A program made the position numbers and the translations under genes. A DNA stretch of 64,000 nucleotides, taken from positions 622,001 to 686,000 of the forward strand of contig JAQFVV010000277.1 of assembly GCA_028023455.1 (NCBI GenBank). Direction: 5' to 3'. Position 1 is the first letter of the stretch; each line of letters begins with the position of its first letter. Source of the stretch: Epiperipatus broadwayi. Taxonomy: Eukaryota > Onychophora > Udeonychophora > Euonychophora > Peripatidae. Shown here piece after piece: positions 10,151 to 23,204 of this stretch. The notes below the pieces were generated by a model. It made no database searches, was not told the origin of the DNA, and was given only the letters and a program-made list of their open reading frames with translations.

Positions 10151-11090
10151 GAACACATTCATATTTATGTGTCATACAGAGGGGGGAAAGTTGTTAGTAA
10201 TAGTAATATTTAGTCGAGCATGTTTTCAGTACTGCTTCCCAGAATCAAGAGACCTGGTTTATTGTCAAGTCTAATAACATGGGCAATCAAAAAAACATGA
10301 GTTCTCACTGACGTACCCTAGAATAATAATCGGTTGGTTTCGTTAAATCATGGTGATTCTGGTACACATTACCGAAAGCACACATGGCTAAATATTACTA
10401 TTATTACCTTTTTTTCTCTGTATGTTACAGCATATATTCATGTATAATTTATACTTAAAAATTAGACCAATAAAAATAATTATATGTGCAATTGCTAAGG
10501 AAATCTTTTTTATATATATATTTCACTTTTTTGGAGAATGAGTTTTTGAGAACATGACTCTAATTATTGTGTTCAACTACATTCTTTAGATTCTTCCTCT
10601 CTTTTGACATCATGTAAAATGGCAATAGAGTAGGAAGAATATTTTTTTCCCAATATCCAAATAGAAATATGTGTAAGGTAGAGTCATGTGACGATTTGTT
10701 GATCATGTGACGCATTAGTAGTTTTGTACTTTCTCTAGACAAATTAGTTATCAAAGTCATCAAGTCCCCAAATTAGGGTTTGTGATATGGATATGGTCGA
10801 AGAAAATTTTATCCAGTGCAAAAAATTTTAACACGATCCTTCTGTTTATTATTCATGAAAAAAGTTTTATAGATATAAACACAGGAAGAAATTAAATAAT
10901 TGGAAAATCCCCAAAATTGTTAAATTCTCAATATTTATTTTCTAATCTTTTTAATGTATTTCAAATTTGTAGTGAAAATATTTTAAAAAGTTACTATTAT
11001 TGCAGGTAAAATTGATTCCCCATTCTGATGCAGATTCACATTTTATAGTTTTTCATTGATAAATCAAACAAATAACAATTGAATGTTTTA
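10151..11090. other. AT-rich stretch with no supported gene
   Basis: No element boundaries, tRNA-like boxes or coding motifs were recognised. Short open frames here have no family resemblance. Confidence 0.5.
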
Positions 11091-11166
11091 TTATTTGGAG
11101 TTCATAAGAAGTTCAAGAATCACATGGTCACCATCTTATGCTAGCACATGCCTAATAGGATAATGG

Positions 11167-11230
11167 TGGCTGTGGTTGTTAAAGAGCCAAAGTCACCAAA
11201 ATGTATGGGTGCTGAATTGAGTTCAGACCC
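11167..11230 (+). promoter_or_regulatory. Pol III type 2 promoter of family 1 repeat
   Basis: TGGCTGTGGTTGTTAAAG fits an A box and GAGTTCAGACCC fits a B box, with about 34 nt between them. The 61-kb copy keeps both (complements of 61521-61538 and 61477-61487). The B box has one change from the usual GGTTCGANNCC. The ribozyme lies about 125 nt downstream. Confidence 0.5.
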
Positions 11231-11356
11231 ATATGATTATGAAAATATTATTGTGTTTTCAATTTCATTCTCATAGTTTTGTAGCGAAGTAGAGATAAAA
11301 GGTGGCTGCTTGAGGGTTGCATTAGATCCTAAGATCTAGGTGCAGTGCTCTCAGAT

Positions 11357-11411
11357 CCAAAGCTCCTCACTGATGAAGGCCACAAGCCAGAAACTAGTCT
11401 GGGGATATTGG
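11357..11411 (+). ncRNA. hammerhead ribozyme, family 1, GUC cleavage site
   Basis: CUGAUGA (11370-11376), a stem II of three G-C pairs (GGC/GCC) flanked by A and A, GAAAC, two-base loop, GUC (11397-11399), then UGGGGA. Stem I pairs UCCUCA with UGGGGA and, beyond an internal loop, CCAA (11357) with UUGG (11408). The core is complete. The A-A at the base of stem II, where G-C is usual, is shared with the copies at 23.3 and 61.3 kb, so it is a family trait; it may slow cleavage. Type I topology with minimal stem III. Confidence 0.8.
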
Positions 11412-12529
11412 ATGAGTAGGTACTGGCTAGGAATTTTATGCACAAGCCTTCTGGCATCCATTGATTACTCTGGTTAGCACAAGGTGGCACTACTATATGG
11501 AGAGTTTTTGCCTGTTTAAGTTCAAGAATCAGAATTCACATCGCTCGATTATAGCTTCAGAGCTGACTGCTCTGTTACTGCACCAATCCAAATAATTTCA
11601 ACAAACATGGTCTGCTCATGATTAATTTCAGTTCATCTGTAAGATTTTAGAAAATGAATTTTCAAATTACAAAAATCCACAGGCTAATTATCCAATAACC
11701 ATGAGTTTCATTTTAGTTCTATGAATATTAAGTTTAATCAATGTTTTGTTTTTGGTTATCACATCCATACAAATGTTTTGTTTTTCAGTTTCTTATGCAT
11801 TTTTCTTCAGCTTGAATAAAACAATATATGTATATTTAAATAAACTGTTAGAATTTTCATGAATACATTTTTTAAACATTAAATGTGAATAACTTTTTTT
11901 AAAGGAATATGTCTTTGTAAACAAACTTTTTCAAACATGGAGTAAATGAAATGAAAAGTTTGGTCCCATGTGACAGATCAATACCTATATAAATAGCTTT
12001 TTATAAATAGGGTAATAAAGTTACAAAACCAGTGAATCCAAACAATATTATATATCATATTAAGTTTTTTTTTAAAATTTTTCATGGGGCAAATAAATCC
12101 CAATTCATTAGCACAATAATTCACAAACCAGATTTCTAAAAATTCATTTGTAAAAAAAAAAAAATTATGGCTGCTTTCTCATATTAATGCTACTCCATTG
12201 GGCAGACAAAAATGACCACTTTTATCAAGTAGATTTTACAAAGGAATATAAACCAGCATTGCTGGGGACAATGATGTAGTAGAAGAATACCAAGCTCTTG
12301 GTGTGGGCTTTGCAATTCAGTTGTTTCATACATTAGCTCACCTAAAGAGAAGGTTATTCATGAAATGAATCCATATTTAGTGAAAATATTCTGAATTTCT
12401 GTGTTGGTAGATATTTATGGTGGGGTAAAGTTCATAACTAATAAAAACTAAAAAAAAAACTTGAAGAGAATGATAGTAATTATATGTTAGTCTATTTCCA
12501 TCATCCAATATTAAAGCATATTATCCAGA

Positions 12530-12790
12530 AGCCATTTTTGAATCTTTTCTATACCATCAAGTTTTCTGACAGAAATTAACAATCACTTTAACAATTTGAA
12601 TCCAAGTTGTACATGATTTTATAGATGTGATTACATTTTAGTAACAATAAATTTTGGTACCTGCAATTTTTATACCAACTGTAAGGGCTGTTATTCAGGG
12701 TTGATATAAAACTAAAAAAAGAGCACATATATTGATTACTCATGCTTACAATAGATGGGGTGATGGAGTTAAAAAATGGAATTTGATCTT
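12530..12790 (-). repeat. dispersed repeat, family R7, inverted copy
   Basis: Complement of the 4660-4920 unit: AATTTTGGTACC near 12650, CAGGGTTGATAT near 12695 and CTTTTCTATACCATCAA near 12544 all match in order. A 78-codon minus-strand frame overlapping it (12588-12824) is treated as chance. Confidence 0.5.
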
Positions 12791-13544
12791 GTAAATAAAT
12801 CAAACATTGATACTCAAAATGCAAATTTTGTAATTATTATGAAACCAGAAAAAATAGACATCTTTTGTAAGATTATTGAAAAGTAACTTTTTGTAATTCT
12901 TAAGTTGCTGCATGATTAAGTTTATATTCTAAGCATTATGTGAGCATAAGTTTCTTATTTCTCTTTTAGGATTTGAATCCTAGATCTTTTTTATTCCTGG
13001 GTTATATCCACGATTTATTAGGAAGTTATTTACATGGTCTTCTTTCAAAAAGTTTGAAAACCTCCAGTATAAATAAAAGATAAACTATTACTGATCCTTT
13101 TTGTAGCATCCTATTACCTCTGCTTAATTATTTTTATATATAAATTATCCAACCAATAAATGAATTTTGATTAAGAATAATTTAGAGATTTCTATTGATT
13201 TTCTATGAGGAAACTAAGTGATGTTTGTAATTATAATTCAGAGAAATGATCAGTAGCTTTTCTTTCAACAATGTCATGTCTTTAAAAGAACGTCCTGATG
13301 CAATAAAATTTATTTTATTTGACCAGTTGCCATGGTATTGTTGAAATTATTATCTAGATATATTTCTAACATATCAGTTCTCTAACCTATTTATTTGATA
13401 ATTAAAATCTTTTAAACGATTTTTGAGCCATTTTATTAATATTTCTACAACTTGAAAAAGATGTACTCTTTATGAACTCGAATGCAGTGCAGTTGTTTAT
13501 TTTATTATAAAGTTTTGACTAATCTTCAGCATTCATCATAGTTA

Positions 13545-13700
13545 AAGATATATATTTTTATGGAGCAGAGACATGGACAATTAGTAAAAAAATGTTGATC
13601 AAAAAATCATAGGGGATGTTAGAAAGTATAATGGAAGATGGAAGAATAAAAGGGCTAAAAAGAGAGTTGATAGATAACTTTTAGAAAGAAGATTTCTATG
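13545..13700 (+). pseudogene. non-LTR retrotransposon RT relic
   Basis: Translates as YGAETWTISKKM, the TYGxETWxxxK motif that follows the RT domain in the LINE type seen at 968-1480. Further plausible family positions follow after a stop (ML..SIMEDG, then a basic stretch). Too short to assign to a clade. No other part of the element is visible nearby. Confidence 0.6.
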
Positions 13701-13879
13701 AGCTGAAAATGCTTGTAGAAATGATCTAAAAGTGATTTTCAGAAGGTTACTGATCTTAAATTTTTAGGTAGTTTGAGAATACATCAGAAATAAATTTAGG
13801 ATACTAATAAATTGGGATTTAAAATATTTATACCCTAAAATCATTTCTGCTCGTTTTCAAGTTATTCAAAAAAATGATT

Positions 13880-14240
13880 CTACAGTTAACACAGAATTGA
13901 AGTTATTAAAGTATTTGATTACTGACCTGGTTTCTGATCCTCATATCTGTAAAAGCAGTTTGGTTTGGGTTCAGAATCATTGGGTTGAATTTTAAAATAT
14001 CGGACCTTTAGCTTGATAGTAAAAAAGGAGTTAAAGATAGTTTCCAGGGCATAACTGTATCAGTTCTAGCTTTGAATTCCAAGTCATCAATAGTAAAGAT
14101 AAAATCCAGGAACTGGTCTGGGGATGAAGATTAAATGACTCTACCATCTGGTAGCCATTGATTACTAGTTGATGATAGACATTACTAGAGGAGATAAGGG
14201 AGATCTGTTCTTGTTTGTAATAAGATCTATCATAGTAATA
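13880..14240 (+). repeat. decayed family 1-like repeat with truncated ribozyme
   Basis: GGAACTGGTCTGGGGATGAAG near 14110 corresponds to GAAAC..GUC UGGGGA of the hammerhead, and TAGCCATTGATTACT downstream matches the family 1 tail. The CUGAUGA half is not recognisable. GGGTTCAGAATCA near 13968 may be an old B box. Related decayed units lie at 48860-48990 and 49120-49345. Confidence 0.45.
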
Positions 14241-15369
14241 AGATTCTACATTTAATGTAATAAATTCAATAACTAATTCCCATGTTATGTAAGTTTTATT
14301 TTATGCAGCAGATTTTAAGTCAAGTTTGCAAATGACTTGCGATTGCTTTTAATAATCATGGAAGTTGGCCTAAATGCATTATTTTCCATTTAACTAATTG
14401 AATAAGTTATATTATAGGTCACAATGTGTAACCATATGATTAATAATAATTTCTGATAAAGATTATAAATACATAACTAAACAGGGAACAACTGAAGCTT
14501 TTGATGAGTTATATAACATAAATAAACTTTCTAAAAGACAGATGACACCACTTGTCTCTTAGCATTTGGTCTTATATCTTAGTTTATTTATATAATTTTA
14601 AGTGATGGAGTGAATTCAATCTATTATATATATAAAGAGAGAGACAGACATCATGGAATATGTTATGCACATAACACAAGATTTGAATCCTGATGAAACT
14701 TGAAATTTTTTCAGAGGATTGAAGATTTCAAAATAAGCTTAGGATAATTAGAACTAGCCAGTTCTCATCAAACCAAATTATCCATCCAACTGGGATAAAT
14801 ACAAAATGAAAGTTTCCAAAATTTTCTCCAATGAGCCATTCATTAACTTAATAATCTTTGTGCTGAAAGAGCCCATGCCCTGCACAAGCACCTTAAAGTG
14901 GTCTGTTTAAAGTCTGTTTCATTTTTTGCCTTTTATATTGAATGAGAATATCTGTGCTTGATCTAAGTGATTAGCCTTCTACATCTTCTGGTAATAGTCA
15001 GGTTGAGTTCAGTTATTAGATATTTTTTTAAAATAGACGAGAAAAAACTGAGAGTTTATAGGGACTTTTACTGGAAGTGTTTTTGAAGTAATTATAGTCT
15101 GAATGGTTGGTTATATTTCAGGTGGCCAATGAAGTTTTAAAAATCAATGTACAATTTTTCTTCATCTGTTTATAGCATTCATTAGTACAAAGCTATTGTT
15201 TCATTTGATCTGTTATCTTTATATTTAGATTGGATTTGTGTGCTAGGCTCATTTATGAATATAGGAAATAATTTAATACAAAGAATAATTTATGTTTAAC
15301 CCATATTTGACACCAATCGTCATTATGTTCTTTTTATATGTATGTTTCATCATATATATATATATATAT

Positions 15370-17563
15370 TGTACCGGATCTTTGATTCGCATATACTGAC
15401 CACAAGGGCGCCACTAGTCCGAGAATCGGAACTAGACATTTATTTTAAGGATGGACAGGATATGCGAACCAAAATGCAAACTCAGGGAGAAATAAGATAT
15501 CTTAAATATTGTTTAGACAATTGAGAAATCAAAGCACAAAGACAAACGTCAGCCAAATTGAGTTTAAACAAATTTTAAAAATTTTATTCAGAGAAGAATA
15601 ACTTATAAGAAAAGTTATTAAGTTAACAAATATGATTAGCTCAGGCATGTACCAGAAAGACTAATGCAACACTCTGGCAGACTTACTGATTCTCTAATAA
15701 TGAATAATAAAGGGAGGAAGCAATTTCATTCAGCAGCGGATTCACCCAAACATTGGTTTTCACTTTCAGATACTTAAACAATATGTTCTTGAAATAAATC
15801 AATGAAACCAGTGCCGGTGAGCTTTTCGAGGTTCGAAAAATGTGTCAGTCCACGAATGTCATATGTCGGTAGAAGCTGCACCTATTATTACATTTAGAAT
15901 AAAGGTGATTGATCCACCTCAAGAACAACTGAAAAATATGATTGAAAATGAAAGGAAAACAAACAATTAAAACTGGCAAATCCCCATCCAAACGATTGGC
16001 GAAAACTAATCTAAGAATTACAGGTCTCAATAGGAGACAAGTAAATCATTAGAAAATCAGTTATGTCTGCCCCAGCATTTAAAGAAAATGAATTACCAAT
16101 AATTATAATTAAAAAATAAATTTATGACACAAGTTCTGAGTACACGCTCTGATAAATTTTAAACTATATAAGTAAATACAAAATAAATCTATCGGAGAGT
16201 GCACATGAGTACAAAAATATGAAAGCTATAAATACCTTAGCAGTGAATGTCTCTCTCACCTGTAATTTACAAAAGGGATAAATATTATCTTCCTGCTGGC
16301 GACTTATAAAATTACAAAGCAAAAACAATTATAGCTTCCGCTTTCAGAGATATACGAAACGAAAACTATGAAAATAAAGTCGCAAGCCAAAAGATTTGGT
16401 GGTTTGCAAAAGCGCAAATACAGTATTTAAAATTAATTCTGGGCTACTAAAATAATTACAGGTAAGCATTTAAAATATACACAACTGCCCAAAGCATTTA
16501 GTAAAAGTTAGGCATAAAAATAGAAAAACTCACACGTCACTCTCCAATAAACAAAATTGAACTTAAACTTGGAATCTTAAAACTAAGATTCCAAGACTCA
16601 CGGCAAAGTACAATAAAAAAGAATAAATAATTAATACAACTTTATAACATAATTATCATTAGATTGAGCGGAGATTTAATTAAACACAATTTATTTCCCC
16701 TGGCTAGAATAAGAAAAAGTTTATCTTACAATAAGGCAAAGTTCTAGCAATTTCTGACAAGTGCGCACTTTTAATAGTAGTTTATCTTTCAGGTGACTTC
16801 TCTTTATGACAAAGGCAAGTGTCGAGGCAAATTGGGGATCCAGCTTAGGTTAGAGTTTTATGGCATCATGAAAGAACAGCCTAGAGGCCGAGGCTCATCA
16901 TTATTTAAATTAGCAATGCATCTTATTGCTTCCAAAACGTATAGCAGCATTTGTTGACATCACGAAGGCAAATTTGAAAAATCTCTTAAATGTTTAAACT
17001 GCGATTAACATGAAGTCCACAGATTAATCAGAATGCCTCTTAGAAATCTGAAGCTGAACCAAGCGCTTTTAAAAAAAAACCTTCTTAGTCTCTCTCAAAA
17101 AAAAAAATAGCAACCTCCTCTCTTTTTTGGCGGGCTATATTTACCTTGCTACATTTCCCCCGAAAAACTTTCCTTGTTGTCAAATTCTATATCTCAGGCA
17201 GGGCAAATATTAATTTTCAGCTCAATCTAATTTAAGAATTCCAACCAGAGATTATTGAAACAAAAAAAAGACAACACAATTAAATCTCCGCTTTTTAGAA
17301 TTAACTTTAAAAATGATTAAAATAAAAGCAATAGGAATATATAATTAGCAAGCTTGCCTGTTTTTAATCAAATTGATTAAAACAGGTAGTGAAAGTAAAC
17401 TATTTTAAAAATCAATTTTATAAACATGAAAATGATCTATTTTAAATATAAACACGTATGTGTTTTAAATAATAATAAAAATTTTAACATTAGATAAGAT
17501 TTAACAAAAATTAAGTTTTAATTTTGGCAATAAAATCCTTGAATCGGACATCAATCCGGTTCA
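15370..17563. mobile_element. LTR-like element 2 (2.19 kb)
   Basis: Begins TGTACCGGATC and ends ATCAATCCGGTTCA, giving TG...CA ends and an inverted repeat of about ten bases (TGTACCGGAT/ATCCGGTTCA), again inserted in an AT microsatellite. It is nearly the same length as element 1 and has the same opening structure and an ACTCAGGGAG block, but the rest has diverged, so it is a related family and not a copy. It has a slightly higher G+C than the surroundings. No coding capacity. Solo LTR is the favoured reading. Confidence 0.6.
15380..15470 (+). other. covarying double-stem structure, copy 2
   Basis: Outer stem TTCGCATAT (15386) with ATATGCGAA (15460); inner hairpin CTAGTCCGA (15414) with TCGGAACTAG (15426), one bulged base. 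CACAAGGGCGCCA separates them as in the other two copies. Both stems differ completely in sequence from those in copy 1. Confidence 0.55.
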
Positions 17564-17575
17564 ATATATATATAT

Positions 17576-20159
17576 TCTAACCTAATAAACGACTTTATCT
17601 CTACGAAATCAATTCGTAAAGCCCAATTCTATTAAAGAGAATTCGGAAAGCCTAAATGCTTCCGTCTATGATTCGGGTACGCTTCGTATAGAACGGGTAG
17701 CAAACCCTATTTTACCTAATATAGCTCGATGACGTTTGGTTAGTTATAATAATTCAGCTACAGCGATATGCAGTTCAGACAGAGATAGAATAAAAAAAAT
17801 TATCGTTAATAAAATAAATTTAAAAGGAAAATTTAGAATAACTAACATTCTTTCTCTATCCAAAACACATTCTCTGAGCTGTAAGTACTTGCACTGTTCG
17901 ACAATGATGATGATGATTTCATGTCATTGTTAATATTACTGACTAAAACAAAACATTCATTAATTTGCCAATATGATCTCAATATTTTTGTTATTATACA
18001 ATTATAAGTTTCAATCTCTTAAGCCATGCCACGCTTGTAATATTGATCATAATGAATCAATTCTTAATTTAAGAGCACTTATAATAATGACACTAATCTC
18101 AGGGTTCTCTGTTATTTTTTTAAAAAAAATGCTCGGCAGTATTGTGTTGTCGCATATGACTGACATTCTGGTCAGCTATAGGAAACATTTACCTTATTAA
18201 ATTCCAGGTGTCTTCATCCCCACATCAACTATTATAATATTTAACGAGATGATAACCATATTCAATAACAACGCATAATTTTGAATAATATAGCCCTTTT
18301 TATCCAGAATCTCAGTCGGAATGATGAAAAGACAAGGGTGCTTTTGTGTCCTTCCATCATCCATGACAACACAATAATTTAACTAAGATTTATTACTTAG
18401 ACACTTCACTTAACTGTGTACGAAATAATGTGCAACCAAAACCTACTAGTTTGGGAATAAAGTGATTTTACACACATATAAAATAAAATGTCTTGGCCAA
18501 TTCCATAAATAATTCTTATTAAATTAAAATATACTGAAATATTCTGATCTGCTTACAATTGTCTATCTGGTGTATTGAATTTAAGATTTCATAAATGATT
18601 TCGGACTCAAGAAAAGTATTGCAAGTATTATGCAAATACACTTTTATTTAGCACACAAGAAAAATGACTCAAAACAACTTGTAATAAGACTATAATTTAT
18701 TATTAAATTTTAACAAGATTATGATTTATTATTACAGTTTAACAAAACTATCCTTTATGATTAACATAATAAACAAACATATACAATTTATTCGATCCCA
18801 TATGGATAAAACAAAATGTAACTAACATTAATTCGTCTATACTTTTAGACCTGGATTCGAACTACTTCTTCATCTTCTTTTTACATTTATGCAAATTGAA
18901 TATAACAAAATAAATATTATTATCGATACATCAACTCATCCGTTTAGTGTATCTTATATGAACGGTTACTTAACTTTATTGACTATAGATCTGTTTTAAA
19001 ACAAAAACAATTTGATTCTAGGCAATACGTACAAACGATTTTTATTATCATATCATTTAATTAAATGATAGTTTTTATTTAGATAACTTATTATAATTTA
19101 TGGGTTATTTATCAGAAGTTACACTTATTATTTTAATATTTACCTTAATAACAACTGAAGTTGTTATACACATTGTATTCCTCAGTATAAGTTATATTGT
19201 GAGTGCTACTTAATCATTAACCCGAATTAAACCTAGTATTTGAACCCTCTATTGGCAAATAAAAATTTCTAAATCACGCAATTTTAAACTTACTCTCTCC
19301 ATTGACTTACGTGTGGATTACCAGCACTATTCCGCCGCACAATCCAGACATTGATCATATATACTAGCACGCTATTTTTACTAAATGGATCTTGAGGAAT
19401 TAACCTCCAATATACCCGTTATCTTGCCATAACTTTCTAAACAAAACACAATATTCAACACCTTCAGTGGTGGAATTATCTCTATTTTCTCATGAAGAAT
19501 ATGGAATAACACCAAAGGTCTGTAAATTTAACTACTACATTAAAATAGTTTGGTGGGTCCTTGCCTCTTACTTGGGCATAATAGGAACACACACCAATTA
19601 TAATCCTCTCCTGGGATTTTAATGAATGAAATACACTAAATACGATATAAATTACTGATCGTCCTAACTCTGAGAAGCGATCACTTGGGTTATAAACATA
19701 CCCGAATACTAGATTTATCTATTCCCCTCATGGAAAATAAAGCTTTTGGGGAGATCAATTTCCATCCCACAAAATAAAGACATTACAGTTATTACTTATG
19801 CGAATCTTAAGCATATACCAATGCTATATCGGGGCAAGACAAGCAAATACACTAATTACACCTAATTTATGTTCCGGGGTATACTTAGATCAACGTCTGA
19901 AATCAATGGATAACACAGAATAAACCATAATAATTTTCGCCTTTGCCAAAGAAACATTCAACAAGTAATTGGTAGTATCGTATCTTGAACTAAATTAAGT
20001 GAATGCGTTAATAAAGAATAATTGGGAATAAGTTCCACAATTAACATAGTATAAATTTGTTTCAAACTTTAAATAAGTAATATCCTGTATAGCACTTCTC
20101 TTTAATTACTTCTGATAATTTTAACTAGATATTTTACCTATTAAGTATCTGATTTTTTT

Positions 20160-20190
<31 letters not shown>

Positions 20191-22151
20191 GCATCTAACA
20201 TATAAGTTTATATCCATAATGCATATCATAAGTAAACACATTTTATAAAAAAAAATTTTTTTTCATGTCGAATATAAATTTAACCTAGAATAAGTATATG
20301 AAAACATACCTTTATGATTACAAGGTCATTTAAATATTACTTGATTATACAGCCTTTAACCTGTAGATATAAAAAAAAATACACATAATTTTACAAATTA
20401 GTAAAAAAAAATCATTACTTAACACGAGCTTATTATCTCACTAGAAAAATGTTTTCTGTTGGGCAATTTATCCAGATGAAGAACTTGATCCATTCGTAGT
20501 TCACGAAACAAATTTAAAATAAGAAACACATTTTATTATTTCATTTATATAAAAGTTGCCTCCATTCTGGTGCAATTAATAAATTAGGCAAAGAAAACAT
20601 AGCAGCGTTGGATGTTAATTCTTCTTTGAATTAACTGCTATAATTTTGGGATCCAAGAAAACAATACATATTTTAACATGACGAATATTTGATGATAGAC
20701 GATCACATATACAATTCTTTTCTTTTTACTATTGGCGATACGTATCATTTTTAGCTAGCTGGTTTAGGAATAAAACTAATGCGCGAATTTTTCTAAAATA
20801 CTATTATTATAGCGACTGCAGCTGACTTACGTGGATATAAAGTTTTAACGACTCCAGTTGATGTATAATATAACATATTATATTATGGTTATAATTAAGC
20901 CACTAATGTTTGTAGTTTTTATTCCTACTCTAGGAATTATAATTTTTCTTTAATAATGAATTCTCCGTAAAATGCACACATACAAATTTTCCGATATTTG
21001 CCTTGAGAAAATTTATATTTTCTTTTTTAAAAATATACAGGTGCATAAGTAAATATCCTTTATCATTACTATTATTTTTAGATAATTTTCAGTGAATAAA
21101 CATATTTTAACGTGGGGAACTTACATTATTTTCAAAGCAGACAATTTCTTTTAGAAAGAGCGCGAAATTTTCTAGTTAACTTTCCTTGGCTTTTATAATA
21201 TGTCTTTTAATCATAATTTTTCTTTTATACCACGAAAAGATAATTAAATGAGGTAAAGTTAACAACTCATTGATTATTTCCTGGAAATTACTTATATTAC
21301 TTATTTTAAATATAATGACACTTTCCGTGATTGCTGTAGTCAATACGGTCATTTTGAACTTTAGCATAAGATAGTACATTTTTGCGTATAAAAGCTTTAA
21401 ACTAGGTAGATGGCCACAGAAAACAGAATATCTTATCAAATAGGATTAGCCACGCATGATATTATTAAAAATTTACTGGACTTATATTTATTTCTGCAAT
21501 AAAAATAATAAAAATTTTGTTACCGAAGTTCAGTACTGCTTCCTCTTTGTAAAACTAAAGTCAGACTAAACTTTCTTCAAAATTTGGCGGTCTTCTTTTA
21601 GCGACCTCTTACAGAAAAATAATCATTTAATTATAACATAAACAAAAGAAAAGGAAAAAAAAAAAAACTTATTACAATTATATTTTTCTGTATAATTTAA
21701 ATGGATTACCAAGTAAATTGACAAATAATGAAAAATAATAAGTATATTTAATTAACAATGCTTATTAGTGATGTATAATTCTATATACACTATTATCTAA
21801 ATTAATTTAAAATTTACCAGAAGTTATTGTGCTTTATGACAAGATATTCATCTACTCTCCCTCTACCCATCCAAAATCAATTACTGTTTATAATATGTGC
21901 TTTTATACTATATTAAATTGCTCTTATTGTTAATATTTTAATTAAATTATTCATGCTCTTCTTCAAAATGACATCACATTACTAAATTTATTAGTTATTT
22001 GCTTAAAACACGTTAAAGTGAGTAAATAGTATACTTTATTAATCACTTAATATTATTATTATTTTATCTTTTTATTTTCTAAAAAAGGATAGCATTGTTT
22101 TCCTGTGGAAACAATGCCAAATAAACCAAGTGTCAATAACACTAGGTTACA
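17576..22151. mobile_element. 4.6-kb repeat-poor block with inverted ends, possible large non-autonomous element
   Basis: Left end TTCTAACCTAATAAAC and the complement of the right end, TTGTAACCTAGTG, are similar, and each is bounded by ATATATAT. Inside I see none of the SINE, ribozyme or LINE fragments that crowd the rest of the window, and the base composition is more even. A 28-base T run lies at 20161-20188. No open frame over about 90 codons exists and none has a recognisable domain. It adjoins element 2 across a 12-bp AT run, so the two could also be parts of one 6.8-kb insertion (TGTACC...GGTTACA). Confidence 0.35.
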
Positions 22152-22159
22152 ATATATAT

Positions 22160-23200
22160 AGTAACTTTTATAGAAAGTTATTTCAAAAGGCTTTGTTGGA
22201 TTCTGGTAAACTCTTTTCTGCTATGTCATGCAATAAATGATTTTCCTCCAGCATGCACAAGATTTTTTTTAATTAGTTAGCTTATAGTTGGTCTAGCTAG
22301 TTACTGAGTTATTACATTGTCTTAGAATAGTGAACATGGAAAGCACATTATGATTTTTCACCATTCTTCTGTGGAGGAATTATAAAAATATCTTTGCTTA
22401 GAAATGAACTATTTTAAATTGATTTGCTTTTATACATGTATGTACACTATAGATAGCACTATATATACATTATTGCATATGCATTATAATCAGTTCTGTT
22501 TTCCTCATTGAATGCTTTGTTGCTCAAGTTGTCTGTGACATTTAAATATCAGACATTGCATATTCAGTTTTGATTTAGGAAATGTTAAATCTTGGGTCCA
22601 TCATTCAGCCACTGTGCTTGCCCATATAAGGTACGACCATCAAACATATACTGATTAGTAAAATTCACACTATATGGCAAAAAAGTAGGGGAAATAAAAG
22701 AATTTGCTAATGAATAGCAGTATGTATAAACCAAGTTCATATGATGATTTGTTGATTATGTGATATATAAAGTGTTCTTTTATTTTTTGCTTTTGCTATA
22801 TTTCAGCAGTGTAAAAGTATTTTTCTCACCCCATAGTTTGAAAACCAAATACTTTATAACATTTTCTCAGGAAAATCACCAATAATGATGATGATGATGA
22901 TGATGGTAAGGTTTAGTGCAATTGTAGTGAGAGGAATTCTGGAGTTCAAAGTTCACAGATTGTGATCTACTCCATTACATCCATTGTTTGAACATTTTGC
23001 AAACTTCCAAGCAGTAAACAAATCAATTATTATTTATATCATCGCTAAATCAGCTTCCAGTTGCTAAGTGATGTATACACATATTCACTTGTACCTAAGG
23101 TGAGTGCTTTGATATAGTGATTAACGTATCTACCTGCTATAACCATAACTTTCTATTCCAACTGCTTCGAATTTGGAAAATTATTTTAGATAGTTGAAGA
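22160..23200. other. no supported gene; ATG microsatellite
   Basis: An ATG trinucleotide run is at about 22883-22905. Nothing else in this stretch has recognisable element or coding structure. Confidence 0.5.
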
Positions 23201-23204
23201 TTTT

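Larger units (their letters stand above)
11095..11520 (+). repeat. tRNA-derived ribozyme repeat, family 1, most complete plus copy
   Basis: Order on the plus strand: a leader with CACATGGTCACC, an A-box-like TGGCTGTGGTTGTTAAAG (11167-11184), a B-box-like GAGTTCAGACCC (11219-11230), a spacer with GGGTTGCATTAGATCC, a hammerhead ribozyme (11357-11411), CTGGCATCCATTGATTACTC, and an end near GGAGAGTTTTTGCCTGTTT. The minus-strand copies at 61165-61640 and 23205-23590 match it throughout. It combines a Pol III promoter and a self-cleaving ribozyme, the Sm-alpha/retrozyme plan. Confidence 0.75.
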
